This document shows, piece by piece, positions 50,460-58,936 of a stretch of 64,000 nucleotides of DNA. Positions within the stretch are counted from its first letter, which is position 1, and every line of letters starts with the position of its first letter. Both the position numbers and the translations under genes were made by a program. The stretch lies in the NCBI GenBank assembly GCA_004347685.1, contig SLTJ01000028.1, positions 62,001 to 126,000 on the forward strand. Direction: 5' to 3'. This stretch comes from Clostridia bacterium. Lineage in GTDB: Bacteria; Bacillota; DSM-521; Neomoorellales; SLTJ01. The notes beneath the pieces are model-generated. The model saw nothing but the letters and a program-made list of their open reading frames with translations, ran no database searches and had not been told where the DNA came from.

Positions 50460-50480
50460 ATTTCCCATCTCCCGTTTCCC
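50460..50480 (-). repeat. Short heptanucleotide array (reverse) after the ferredoxin gene
   Basis: On the reverse strand three 7-nt units (GGGAAAC, GGGAGAT, GGGAAAT) begin 5 bp after the stop of the ferredoxin gene. This is the only array in the window whose purine strand is opposite to the upstream gene. Confidence 0.6.
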
Positions 50481-50499
50481 CTTTTGTTTGCGCCAAGGG

Positions 50500-50528
50500 T
50501 GGACATGCCGGCCGGCAAGTGATAAAAT
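50500..50528 (+). promoter_or_regulatory. Promoter for the Por cluster
   Basis: TGGACA (50500-50505) and TAAAAT (50523-50528) are 17 bases apart, each one mismatch from consensus, about 50 bp before porC. It suggests the second oxidoreductase is expressed independently of the first. Confidence 0.7.
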
Positions 50529-50577
50529 GCCTCTGGAGCGTTGCCTTGGGCAGGTTATTATTGGGAGGTGGAGGAAC

Positions 50578-51147
50578 TTGGCGATAGTAGAAATCCGTTG
50601 GCATGCTCGTGGGGGGCAGGGCGCGGTGACCGCAGCCAAATTGCTGGCTGAAATGGCCCTGCAGCAAGACCTTTATTTTCAGGCCTTCCCGGAATATGGC
50701 CCCGAGCGCATGGGGGCTCCCATCCAGTGCTTCAATCGTCTGAGCACAGAACCCATTAACATCTACTGCAGTGTAGATAACCCGCACCTGGTGGTGGTGG
50801 TTGACCCTTCATTGCTGGGCGCGGTAGATTTTGCCGCGGGCCTGGTCCCGGACGGTTCGGTTCTGGTCAATACCGGGGAAGACCTAGGGCATTTGCAGCA
50901 GCGGTTTGACCTGGCGGGGCGTAAGGTATACGCGGTAAACGCTTCGGGTATTTCGCTGGAAACCGTGGGCCGGGCCATGCCCAATACGCCGATACTGGGG
51001 GCGTTGGTTAAGATCTTGGGGCTGATCCCCTTGGAGAAGGCTGCAGCTTACCTGCATGACTATTTCAACGAGCATTTCAACGCCGACCTGGCGGCCAAGA
51101 ACGTGCAGGCCTTTGAGCGGGCCTATGGGGAGGTACGCAGCGCATGA
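50578..51147 (+). CDS. porC: Pyruvate:ferredoxin oxidoreductase, gamma subunit
   Basis: This 189-residue gamma subunit has VEIRWHARGGQGAVTAAKLLAE and FPEYGPERMGAPIQCFNRLS, typical of four-subunit pyruvate oxidoreductases. TTG 50578 follows GGGAGGTGGAGG; the longer frame upstream runs through the promoter. It overlaps porD by 4 bp. Confidence 0.92.
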   Translation: MAIVEIRWHARGGQGAVTAAKLLAEMALQQDLYFQAFPEYGPERMGAPIQCFNRLSTEPINIYCSVDNPHLVVVVDPSLLGAVDFAAGLVPDGSVLVNTGEDLGHLQQRFDLAGRKVYAVNASGISLETVGRAMPNTPILGALVKILGLIPLEKAAAYLHDYFNEHFNADLAAKNVQAFERAYGEVRSA

Positions 51148-51455
51148 AGTGGGATATTGACGACGTCCAGAAGTGGCCTTGGCATAAGCACCCGCCTGGC
51201 CTGGTAAACCCGGACACCGGGAACTCGGTCCAATTCAACACCGGTAGCTGGCGCAGCCGGCGGCCGGCCTTGGACCTGGACAAATGCAGTCAGTGCCTGG
51301 TCTGTTATATTTATTGCCCGGAAACCTCCATTCAGGTGCAAGACCGGAAGGTTACGGGAATAGATTACGACCACTGCAAGGGCTGCGGTATTTGCGCCGA
51401 GGAATGTCCACGCCAGGCCATTGCCCTGGAGGACGAGGCAGTACAGGCAGGGTGA
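51144..51455 (+). CDS. porD: Pyruvate:ferredoxin oxidoreductase, delta (ferredoxin) subunit
   Basis: This 103-residue subunit has CSQCLVCYIYCP and CKGCGICAEECP, two [4Fe-4S] sites that pass electrons to external ferredoxin. The ATG overlaps the porC stop (ATGA). The N-terminal ~45 residues, before the first cluster motif, are family-typical. Confidence 0.92.
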   Translation: MKWDIDDVQKWPWHKHPPGLVNPDTGNSVQFNTGSWRSRRPALDLDKCSQCLVCYIYCPETSIQVQDRKVTGIDYDHCKGCGICAEECPRQAIALEDEAVQAG

Positions 51456-51471
51456 GAGGAGGTATATGGGT

Positions 51472-52659
51472 ATGAGCAAAACTATGGCCATCGTTGGCAC
51501 TGATGCCATTGCCGAGGCCATGCGGCAGATAGATCCAGAAGTGGTAGCTGCTTACCCTATCACCCCCCAGACGGCCATTGTGGAGAAGTTTTCCGAGTAC
51601 GTGGCTGACGGGCTGGTAAATACCCAGATGGTCAAAGTGGAAAGCGAGCACAGCGCCATGAGTGCCTGCGTGGGTGCCGCCGCGGCCGGAGGGCGGGTAA
51701 TGACGGCTACTTCTTCCCAGGGCCTGGCCCTGATGTGGGAGATCCTCTATGTCGCTTCCGGGCTGCGGCTTCCTATTGTCCTGGTCAATGTTAACCGCAC
51801 CCTGTCGGCGCCCATCAACATCCACTGTGACCACAGCGACAGCATGGGAGCCAGGGATGCGAGCTGGATCCAGATATATTCCGAGAACGCCCAGGAGGCT
51901 TACCATAACGTCCTGCAGGCGGTGCGCATTGCCGAGCACCCGGAGGTGCGGCTGCCGGTCATGGTCAACCTGGATGGCTTTATCATTTCCCATGCCGTGG
52001 ATCGGATAGATATTCTCGACGATGCCCCGGTGCGGGAGTTTATCGGCGAGTACAGCCCCGCTTACCCACTGTTGGATGTGGCCAACCCGGTAAGCGTAGG
52101 CATGTTTGACGGCCTTTATGGTTACTTCTTTGAGGCTAAGCGCGCCCAGGAGGCCTCTATGGAAAAGGCCATGTATGTAATCCAGCAGGTGGGAGAGGAA
52201 TTTGGCCAGAGGTTTGGCCGTCCCTACGGCCTGTGGGAGGAATACGGCCTGGAGGATGCCCGGGCCTGCGTGGTGGCGCTGAATTCGGCCTGCGGGACTA
52301 TCCGCACTGTCATCGAGGCCATGCGGCAGGAAGGGAAAAAGATAGGCCTGTTGAAGCTCAGGGTCTTCCGGCCCTGGCCGGGACAGGAGCTGGTCCGGGT
52401 ACTGCAGCACTTCCCGGTAGTCGCGGTTTTCGATCGCGCTTTGGCCTTTAAAGGCGGCCACGGCGGACCCCTGTACACCGAGGTGGCGGCCAGCCTGTAT
52501 GAGGCAGAGAAACGGCCCCTGCTTGCCAACTACGTCTACGGCCTGGGCGGCCGTGACCTGAGCGTCTCCATGGTACGCCAGGCTTTGGAGGAGATCTGGC
52601 AGGCGGCCGAAGCGGGCCGGGTGGCCAGCCGGGTGAATTACCTGGGCTTGAGAGAATAG
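51472..52659 (+). CDS. porA: Pyruvate:ferredoxin oxidoreductase, alpha subunit
   Basis: This 395-residue subunit has AAYPITPQTAIVEKFSEY, KVESEHSAMSACVGAAAAGGR and TATSSQGLALMWEILYVASG, with RPWPGQELVRVL in the C-terminal domain. ATG 51472 (MSKTMAIVGTDAIAEAM) is 9 nt after AGGAGG; ATG 51466 is too close and longer frames overlap porD. Gamma-delta-alpha-beta order is the classic four-subunit arrangement. Confidence 0.93.
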   Translation: MSKTMAIVGTDAIAEAMRQIDPEVVAAYPITPQTAIVEKFSEYVADGLVNTQMVKVESEHSAMSACVGAAAAGGRVMTATSSQGLALMWEILYVASGLRLPIVLVNVNRTLSAPINIHCDHSDSMGARDASWIQIYSENAQEAYHNVLQAVRIAEHPEVRLPVMVNLDGFIISHAVDRIDILDDAPVREFIGEYSPAYPLLDVANPVSVGMFDGLYGYFFEAKRAQEASMEKAMYVIQQVGEEFGQRFGRPYGLWEEYGLEDARACVVALNSACGTIRTVIEAMRQEGKKIGLLKLRVFRPWPGQELVRVLQHFPVVAVFDRALAFKGGHGGPLYTEVAASLYEAEKRPLLANYVYGLGGRDLSVSMVRQALEEIWQAAEAGRVASRVNYLGLRE

Positions 52660-52670
52660 GGGGGAGAAAC

Positions 52671-53603
52671 GTGGTAGCTTTAGCCGAGCTCACCGGGAAA
52701 AAGGAATACTTCGCTCCCGGCCACCGGCTTTGTGCCGGTTGCGGGGCTCCCATAGCCGTGCGCCAGGTGATGCTGGGGCTGCCGGAGGGTGTGACGCCGG
52801 TAGTCTGCTGCCCCACCGGCTGTCTGGAGGTTTCCAGCACTATTTACCCGTACAGTGCCTGGCGGTGCAGCTACGTGCATAATGCCTTTGAAAACGGCGG
52901 CGCCACTCTGTCCGGGGTGGAGGCCATGTACCTGGCCAAGAAACGCGCTGGTCAGCTCCAGGACGATATCCGTTTTGTGGCCTTCGGCGGCGACGGAGCC
53001 ACCTACGATATCGGCCTGCAGTCCCTTTCAGGGGCCCTGGAGCGGGGGCACCACCTGATCTACGTCTGCTATGACAACGAGGCCTATATGAATACCGGCA
53101 TCCAGCGCTCGGGGGCCACGCCGTGGGGGGCCTGGACCACTACCAGCCCAGTGGGGAGCGAAGCCTTGGGCAAGGAGCAATGGCGCAAGGACCTCACCGC
53201 CATCTGTGCCGAGCACAACATCCCGTACGTGGCTCAGGCTTCCATCAGCCACTGGCGGGATACGGTGACCAAGGCCCAGAAGGCCTGGGAGTACTCCAAG
53301 GAAGGCCCGGTTTTCTTGAATATCCTGGCGCCGTGCCACCGGGGCTGGCGCTTCCCCATGGAGAAGACTATTGAAGTGGCCCGTCAGGCGGTGAAGACCC
53401 GTTTCTGGCCCCTTTATGAGGTGGAAAAGGGCGAGTGGCGGCTGACGGTAAAGGTAACCAAGCCAGAGCCGGTGCGTACCTGGTTGGAAACGCAGGGCCG
53501 CTTCAGTCACTTGCTCAAGCCGGGCAACGAGGCGGCCGTGGAACATTTCCAGGCAGAGGTAGACCGGCAATGGGCCAAGCTTATGCACCGCTGTGGTGAG
53601 TAA
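52671..53603 (+). CDS. porB: Pyruvate:ferredoxin oxidoreductase, beta subunit
   Basis: This 310-residue thiamine-diphosphate subunit has CAGCGAPIAVRQV (two of the cluster cysteines), GDGATYDIGLQSLSGALERGH and YDNEAYMNTGIQRSGATPWG, which is specific to PorB. A third cysteine pair (CCPTGC) completes the proximal [4Fe-4S] region. GTG start after GGGGGGAG. The enzyme links pyruvate to acetyl-CoA and reduced ferredoxin. Confidence 0.94.
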   Translation: MVALAELTGKKEYFAPGHRLCAGCGAPIAVRQVMLGLPEGVTPVVCCPTGCLEVSSTIYPYSAWRCSYVHNAFENGGATLSGVEAMYLAKKRAGQLQDDIRFVAFGGDGATYDIGLQSLSGALERGHHLIYVCYDNEAYMNTGIQRSGATPWGAWTTTSPVGSEALGKEQWRKDLTAICAEHNIPYVAQASISHWRDTVTKAQKAWEYSKEGPVFLNILAPCHRGWRFPMEKTIEVARQAVKTRFWPLYEVEKGEWRLTVKVTKPEPVRTWLETQGRFSHLLKPGNEAAVEHFQAEVDRQWAKLMHRCGE

Positions 53604-53670
53604 AGCAAATACCAGATTTTGTCGTAATAATGGCCAGGCCGGCCAGCATATCTATCCCCAGAAAACCATC

Positions 53671-53731
53671 AGCCGCAGCCGTTAGCGCGAACCGGACACA
53701 CCAGGCAGCCTGCCCGCCGGCGGCTGCGGCT
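53671..53731. promoter_or_regulatory. Inverted repeat in the leader of the pdaB-like gene
   Basis: AGCCGCAGCCG (53671-53681) and CGGCTGCGGCT (53721-53731) are perfect 11-bp complements with a 39-nt loop. The 3' arm ends 4 nt before the GGAGG of the next gene, so it could terminate porB transcription, control access to the ribosome site, or bind a regulator. There is no U-tract. Confidence 0.55.
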
Positions 53732-53746
53732 CCTCGGAGGTGAGGG

Positions 53747-54520
53747 ATGGTGCTGGTCGTGAGTTTTGGTGGCCGCAGGTTTTGGCGGCGCCTGGCCCTG
53801 ATCCTTTTCGTGCTGCTGGCGGCAGGCGTGCTCTGGGAGCCGGTACAGGCCATGTACGTGGCCGGAGGTCGAAAAGTTCACCCTATTTATCAAGTGGACA
53901 CCAGCGAAAGGAAAGTGGCCTTTTCCTTTGACGCCTGTTGGGGAGCCGAGTACACCGACCTTATCTTGGATATCCTTGACCGGCACCAGGTCAAAACCAC
54001 CTTCTTCCTGGTAAACATCTGGCTGGAAAAATACCCGGGCCAGGCCCGGGAAATAGCCCGGCGCGGTCACGAGATCGGCCTGCACTCCACTACCCATCCC
54101 CATTTTACCCGCCTGTCGCCGGAAAAAATGCAACAGGAGCTTGAGGAAAACGCCAAGCTGGTGAGAGAGATTACCGGTTATGCGCCCCGGCTTTTCCGCC
54201 CGCCCTTTGGCGACTATGACGATACGGTCATTCAGGTGGCGCAATCCCTCGGCTTTCAACCAGTGCAGTGGAGCGTGGATTCCCTGGATTGGCAGGATAA
54301 GAGTGCGGACGAAATTTTCCGGCGAGTTAGCAGCCGGCTGGAGCCCGGGGCTATCGTGCTCTTTCACAATAATGGCAAGTATACCGCCCAGGCCCTGGAA
54401 GGTCTTCTTAACTATGCCCGGTCTGAAGGCTACACCGTGGTACCGGTATCGGATTTGCTGCTAAAGGGTGATTACTATATTGACGTGAACGGTATCCAGC
54501 GGCCGGGACCAAGGTCATGA
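53747..54520 (+). CDS. pdaB: Polysaccharide deacetylase, sporulation PdaB-like
   Basis: This 257-residue exported NodB-family deacetylase has an N-terminal membrane segment (about 15-30). Motifs are FSFDACWGAEYT (catalytic Asp region; the usual second Asp of TFDDG is Ala, as in PdaB-type proteins), HSTTHPHF (metal His) and RPPFGDYDD. PdaB is needed for stable spore cortex in B. subtilis. ATG start 6 nt after GGAGG. A terminator follows. Confidence 0.82.
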   Translation: MVLVVSFGGRRFWRRLALILFVLLAAGVLWEPVQAMYVAGGRKVHPIYQVDTSERKVAFSFDACWGAEYTDLILDILDRHQVKTTFFLVNIWLEKYPGQAREIARRGHEIGLHSTTHPHFTRLSPEKMQQELEENAKLVREITGYAPRLFRPPFGDYDDTVIQVAQSLGFQPVQWSVDSLDWQDKSADEIFRRVSSRLEPGAIVLFHNNGKYTAQALEGLLNYARSEGYTVVPVSDLLLKGDYYIDVNGIQRPGPRS

Positions 54521-54564
54521 TAGTTATCGCCTCAGCGCCAGGCAGTCAGCCGCGATTTGACCAG

Positions 54565-54596
54565 AAGCCGGCGGGTTTGGGTGTAGCCGGCTTTTT
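54565..54596 (+). terminator. Terminator after the pdaB-like gene
   Basis: AAGCCGGC (54565-54572) and GCCGGCTT (54586-54593) form a perfect 8-bp stem with a 13-nt loop, followed by TTT. It separates the pdaB-like gene from yaaO. Confidence 0.8.
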
Positions 54597-54626
54597 CTAT
54601 TTGTGCTAAAATAGGGGGGACAAGGT

Positions 54627-56066
54627 TTGCGCGTCGGGCCGATAAGTGAGGCACCACTGGTAACAGCCGTATTCCGGCATGTCGGGCAGGGCTACCACCG
54701 CTGGCACGTGCCGGCGCACAAGGGGCGCCAGATCTGGCCCCCCGGGTACAGGTTTCTTGGCTCCAGGGTATGGGCCGCCGACCTGACGGAACTGCCGGGC
54801 CTGGACGATCTGCATACGCCCCACGGGGTCATAGCTCAGGCCCAGGACCTGGCGGCCCGGGCTCTGGGCGCGGGAAAGTCCTTTTTTCTGGTCAACGGGG
54901 CCAGCGTGGGTTTGCAGGCGGCGTTATTGGCCTGCTGCCAGCCGGGAGACAGGGTGATATTGCCGCGAACCGCGCACCAATCAGTGCTGGCCGGCGTGAT
55001 CCTGGCCGGAGCGGAGCCGGTCTACCTGTCGGAAGCCTGGCAGGACGACCTGGGGATACCCCTGGGCCTGGCCCCGGATACTCTCAGACAGGTTCTCGCT
55101 TGCGAGCCGCCAGCCAGGGTGTTGCTGGTCCTACACCCTAGTTTTTATGGGGTAGTGTCTCCCTTGGCGCCGCTGGCCGCGATGGCCCACCGCCGGGGTC
55201 TGGTGGTGGTAGCTGATGAAGCCCACGGGACACATTTTGCCTTTCACCCGGAACTTCCGGCTTCGGCCCTGGCCAGTGGGGCCGACATCGCCATACACGG
55301 TTTTCACAAGAGCGGCGGGGCTCTGACCCAGGCCGCTGTTCTCAGCGTCCGCCAGGGGTTCGACCCTAGCCGGGTGGAGGCGGCCCTGGACTGCCTGCAG
55401 ACCACCAGCCCCTCTTACTTGCTCCTAGCCTCTATTGATGCGGCGCGGTGCGCGCTGGCCAGCCAGGGCCGTGCGAGGTTGGAGCGGGCCCTGGAAGCCG
55501 CCGCCTGGGCACGGAAGCAGTTGCGGCAGTGGCCGGAATTTGTTATCCTGGACGAGGGCATGGTTGGCCGGGAGGCGGCCCTCGATCCTTTGAAGATGGT
55601 GCTGGCAGCTCCTGGTCTGGGCCTGAGCGGCCGGGCCCTGGCGGCTGCCTTACGGCGCCGCGGCCGGATACAGGTAGAAACCTACGGTTGGCGCCACGTG
55701 GTCCTGGTATGGAGCCTGGCCGACGACATGGCCCAGGCGCGCCACCTGGTACGGGTCTTGCACGACCTTGCTGGAGACTACCGGGCCGGGAGGCCACGGG
55801 CCCCGCGTGCTTTCCCTGGTCCGCCGCCCCGGCCGCAGGTGGTGATGTCTCCCCGGGAGGCCTTCTTCGCCAGCCGGCGGACCTTGCCCCTGGGTCAGGC
55901 CCGGGGCCAGGTGGCAGCAGGGTTTGTCGTCCCTTACCCGCCGGGTTTTCCGGTCCTGGCTCCCGGGGAGTTGATTACCGGTGAAATAATCGCTTACCTG
56001 GCGGAAACCCGGACCCTGGTCCCCGGGCTTCACGGCAATCTGGAAAAGCTGCCTGTGGTTAGTTAA
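54627..56066 (+). CDS. Orn/Lys/Arg decarboxylase-family PLP enzyme (YaaO-like)
   Basis: This 479-residue fold-type I PLP enzyme has HVPAHKGRQIWP at the N-terminus, VNGASVGLQAAL, the aspartate motif ADEAHGTHF and the PLP lysine in HGFHKSGG (K228). The C-terminal domain ends LVPGLHGN. The family decarboxylates basic amino acids and may make agmatine or cadaverine; the substrate is not predictable here. It occupies the yaaO position before tmk as in B. subtilis. TTG start. Confidence 0.88.
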   Translation: MRVGPISEAPLVTAVFRHVGQGYHRWHVPAHKGRQIWPPGYRFLGSRVWAADLTELPGLDDLHTPHGVIAQAQDLAARALGAGKSFFLVNGASVGLQAALLACCQPGDRVILPRTAHQSVLAGVILAGAEPVYLSEAWQDDLGIPLGLAPDTLRQVLACEPPARVLLVLHPSFYGVVSPLAPLAAMAHRRGLVVVADEAHGTHFAFHPELPASALASGADIAIHGFHKSGGALTQAAVLSVRQGFDPSRVEAALDCLQTTSPSYLLLASIDAARCALASQGRARLERALEAAAWARKQLRQWPEFVILDEGMVGREAALDPLKMVLAAPGLGLSGRALAAALRRRGRIQVETYGWRHVVLVWSLADDMAQARHLVRVLHDLAGDYRAGRPRAPRAFPGPPPRPQVVMSPREAFFASRRTLPLGQARGQVAAGFVVPYPPGFPVLAPGELITGEIIAYLAETRTLVPGLHGNLEKLPVVS

Positions 56067-56254
56067 TTGGGGTTGAGCGTGGTCGGTCTTCAAGGTGGGT
56101 GTTGCAGGATTCCCTAACGAGCAAGGCGCCAACACGACGCATGTAGGGAGCGGAGCGTACTTGTAAGGTACGTGAGCACCGGACGGCTGGTCCGCCAAAG
56201 CCAGGTGAAGCTTTGCGGGCAGCTTACAAGGAAACTATTACTGGTGGCGATAAA
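56067..56254. other. Non-coding gap between yaaO and tmk
   Basis: These 188 bp contain a short stem GCGTAC/GTACGT around 56153-56174 and several GAGC-rich direct repeats (GGGAGCGGAGCG) but no gene. Some of it could be coding for a longer tmk N-terminus from TTG 56213, which is less likely. Confidence 0.45.
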
Positions 56255-56884
56255 TTGGCAGGCTTTTTTCTTACCCTGGAGGGGCCGGAAGGGGCTGGGA
56301 AAACTACCCATACCCGGCTGCTGGCCCGGGTCCTGCAGCAAGAGGGCTATCAGGTGGTGGCCACCCGGGAGCCCGGGGGTACCCGGTTGGGGGAAGCCGT
56401 GCGTACTTTACTGCTGGCTCAGGATACCGGCGCCATCTCCCCCATGGCCGAGACGCTGCTCTACCTGGCGGCCAGGGCCGAGCACGTAGCCCGCGTCATC
56501 AGGCCGGCCTTGGAAACCGGAGCCGTAGTAATCTGCGACCGGTTCTTGCATTCCACCCTGGCCTATCAGGGTTATGGCCGGGGGCTGCCTCTCGGAGTAT
56601 TGCTGGAGCTAAACCGGGCGGCCACCGCCGGCCTCGAGCCGGACCATACCTTCGTCTTGGACGTAGACGTGGCTGAGGGCTTGCAGCGCGTGGGCCGAAC
56701 GCGTGACCGGCTTGAAGCCGAGGATATCTCCTTTCACCAGCGGGTCCGGCAGGGGTTCCTGGAATTGGCGGCCAGGGAGCAGCGGGTGACGGTGGTTCCC
56801 ACTGGTGGCGGTATTGAAGCCACGGCCGGACTCTTGGCCGGAAAGGTTAAGGAGGTTTTGCGTGCACACGCTGGAAGGAAGTGA
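56255..56884 (+). CDS. tmk: Thymidylate kinase
   Basis: Tmk (209 residues) phosphorylates dTMP. TTG 56255 gives the standard MAGFFLTLEGPEG start. P-loop EGPEGAGKTTHT, the TREPGGTRLGE DR-loop region, CDRFLHSTLAYQGYG and a LID with RTRDRLEAEDISFHQRVRQGF are present. It overlaps holB by 23 bp; yaaQ and yaaR, found between them in B. subtilis, are absent. Confidence 0.95.
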   Translation: MAGFFLTLEGPEGAGKTTHTRLLARVLQQEGYQVVATREPGGTRLGEAVRTLLLAQDTGAISPMAETLLYLAARAEHVARVIRPALETGAVVICDRFLHSTLAYQGYGRGLPLGVLLELNRAATAGLEPDHTFVLDVDVAEGLQRVGRTRDRLEAEDISFHQRVRQGFLELAAREQRVTVVPTGGGIEATAGLLAGKVKEVLRAHAGRK

Positions 56885-57833
56885 AATCCTGGGGCAGGAA
56901 ACGGCTGTCCGGCAGTTGGAGCTGGCCCTGGAGAAAGGCCGCTTTCACCATGCGTACCTTTTCGTCGGGCCGGAAGGGGTGGGAAGAAGGACAGTGGCCC
57001 GGGCCCTGGCGGCCGCGTTGAACTGTCAGGAAGTAAACCCCGGGGACCGGCCGTGCGGCCGGTGCTCCTCGTGCCTCCGGGCCAGAGCCGGTAACCACCC
57101 GGGGATACGGGAAATAGAGCCGGAAAAGGATTCTTTGCGGTTACACCAGGTGCGTCAGGTACAGGAGGAACTCAGGTTCGCCCCCCTGGCCGGCGAGTAC
57201 CGGGCGGTTATCATTGGCGCGGCGGACAAATTAACTCTGGAAGCGGCCAACGCCCTGCTGAAGATCCTGGAGGAACCGCCGGCAGCTACAGTTTTTATCC
57301 TGGTGGCTACTGACCTGGCCCTGGTCCCGGCCACAGTGGTTTCCCGTTGCTGCACAGTGAACTTTCGGCCTTTGCCGGAACAGGTGGTGGCCGGGCTGCT
57401 GGCCCCAGAGGTGGAGAATCCGCTCCTGGCGGCGGCTCTTTCCGGCGGAAGTGTCCGGCGCGCCCGCAGCCTCACGCAGGAGGCCGAAGGACTGCTGACG
57501 ACCAGGGAGAAGGCTATCAACCTGTGGGAACAGGCCGGGTCCAGCCGGCAGGCTCATGCCCTGGAAGGGGAAGCGGGTTCACTGGCCCAAGTCCTGGACT
57601 GGCTTACCCTCTGGTTAAGGGATTTACTGGTATGGAGGTATGGTGAGGCGGCCAAACTAGTCGTAAATAGCGATCTCGAATCCCGGCTTAACCAGGATAC
57701 GACCAGCCCGGACGGGTTGCTGATGGCTTTAGAAGAAACCATGCGGGCAGCCGGTGCCCTGGCGGATAACGCCAACGCCCAGTTGGTAGCCGGGGTCTTG
57801 GGGCCGAAGCTGGTCCGGGCGCGGCGGAACTGA
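56862..57833 (+). CDS. holB: DNA polymerase III subunit delta'
   Basis: This 323-residue clamp-loader subunit has zinc cysteines CGRCSSC and sensor-1 region SRCC. The P-loop is degenerate (GPEGVGRRT, Arg for Lys), consistent with delta' not hydrolysing ATP. GTG 56862 is 7 nt after AAGGAGG within the tmk end; a longer frame from 56805 lacks such a site. Confidence 0.93.
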   Translation: MHTLEGSEILGQETAVRQLELALEKGRFHHAYLFVGPEGVGRRTVARALAAALNCQEVNPGDRPCGRCSSCLRARAGNHPGIREIEPEKDSLRLHQVRQVQEELRFAPLAGEYRAVIIGAADKLTLEAANALLKILEEPPAATVFILVATDLALVPATVVSRCCTVNFRPLPEQVVAGLLAPEVENPLLAAALSGGSVRRARSLTQEAEGLLTTREKAINLWEQAGSSRQAHALEGEAGSLAQVLDWLTLWLRDLLVWRYGEAAKLVVNSDLESRLNQDTTSPDGLLMALEETMRAAGALADNANAQLVAGVLGPKLVRARRN

Positions 57834-57850
57834 CCGATGGAGGTGAGGAG

Positions 57851-58666
57851 TTGCCGGAGGTAATAGGGGTCCGCTTTCGGCGGGCAGGGAAGGTCTACTA
57901 CTTTGACCCTGGCGATCTAGAGCTGGTACCGGAGGAGCGGGTTATTGTCGAAACCTCCAGGGGACTGGAATGTGGCCAGGTGGTAACTGGCCGGCGGCAG
58001 GTCCCGGAGGCCGAGATCGTCAGCCCGCTCAAGCCGGTAATACGGCGGGTGAATCCCGAGGATGAGCTACAGTTAGAAGCCAATGCGGCCAGTGAGAAGG
58101 AAGCCTTTCGCATTTGTCAGGAAAGAATAGCCGCCCACGGCCTGCCGATGAAGCTGATAGAGGTGGAGTGTACCTTTGACCTCAACAAGATCATCTTTTA
58201 CTTTTCCGCCGAGGGCCGAATTGACTTCCGCCAGTTGGTGCGGGAACTGGCGGCGATTTTTCATACCCGGATCGAGATGCGGCAGATAGGAGTCCGGGAT
58301 GAGGCTAAAATGCTGGGGGGCGTGGGGTGCTGCGGTCGGGAGCTGTGCTGCACGACTTTCCTGGATGAATTTGACCCGGTATCCATCAAGATGGCCAAGG
58401 AGCAGAACCTCTCCTTGAATCCCACTAAGATTTCCGGGGTATGCGGCCGGCTGATGTGCTGCCTGCGGTTTGAAAATGAAACCTATGAAGACAGAAGCCA
58501 GTACCCGCGCTGTGGTATGGGGGTGAAGACACCCCGGGGGGTGGGGGTGGTAAGCGGCTGCGATGTGATGCGGGAGAGGGTGACAGTCACTCTGGAAGGC
58601 GGGGAGTCGGTGAGCGTGCCGTTGGCGGAAATACAGGGGCTAGAAGGAAAGGAGACTCGGGGATGA
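57851..58666 (+). CDS. ricT: PSP1-domain regulator RicT (YaaT)
   Basis: RicT (271 residues) forms the RicAFT complex with an iron-sulfur cluster that influences RNase Y processing, sporulation and competence in B. subtilis. The PSP1 domain contains the cysteine pairs GGVGCCGRELCC and GVCGRLMCCLRF, all retained. TTG start after GGAGGTGAGG. It overlaps yabA by 4 bp. Confidence 0.93.
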   Translation: MPEVIGVRFRRAGKVYYFDPGDLELVPEERVIVETSRGLECGQVVTGRRQVPEAEIVSPLKPVIRRVNPEDELQLEANAASEKEAFRICQERIAAHGLPMKLIEVECTFDLNKIIFYFSAEGRIDFRQLVRELAAIFHTRIEMRQIGVRDEAKMLGGVGCCGRELCCTTFLDEFDPVSIKMAKEQNLSLNPTKISGVCGRLMCCLRFENETYEDRSQYPRCGMGVKTPRGVGVVSGCDVMRERVTVTLEGGESVSVPLAEIQGLEGKETRG

Positions 58667-58935
58667 AGGCGGCCCAGGCCCTGGCGGCCCTGGAGGAAAT
58701 GCTGGAAGCGGCCCGGCAGCAGGTTCACGCCCTGCGCGAGCGGGTAGCCAGGCTAGAAGCCGAAAATAAGGCGCTGCGGGCCCAATTAGGGCTGGGAGAA
58801 GATCTGGTCGCCAAGGAGAACCTGGCCCAGATCTACGCCGACGGCTTCCACATTTGCCCGGGCCAGTACGGCCGGCGGCGGAACATTCACGAGGACTGCC
58901 TTTTTTGTCAAGGCCTGCTGCGGAAGGCTGAGTAG
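58663..58935 (+). CDS. yabA: Replication initiation control protein YabA
   Basis: YabA restrains DnaA and contacts DnaN. The 90-residue protein has an N-terminal coiled coil (about 5-45) and a C-terminal zinc domain HICPGQYGRRRNIHEDCLFC. The ATG overlaps the ricT stop. yabB and yazA, next in B. subtilis, are missing. Confidence 0.92.
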   Translation: MKAAQALAALEEMLEAARQQVHALRERVARLEAENKALRAQLGLGEDLVAKENLAQIYADGFHICPGQYGRRRNIHEDCLFCQGLLRKAE

Positions 58936-58936
58936 G

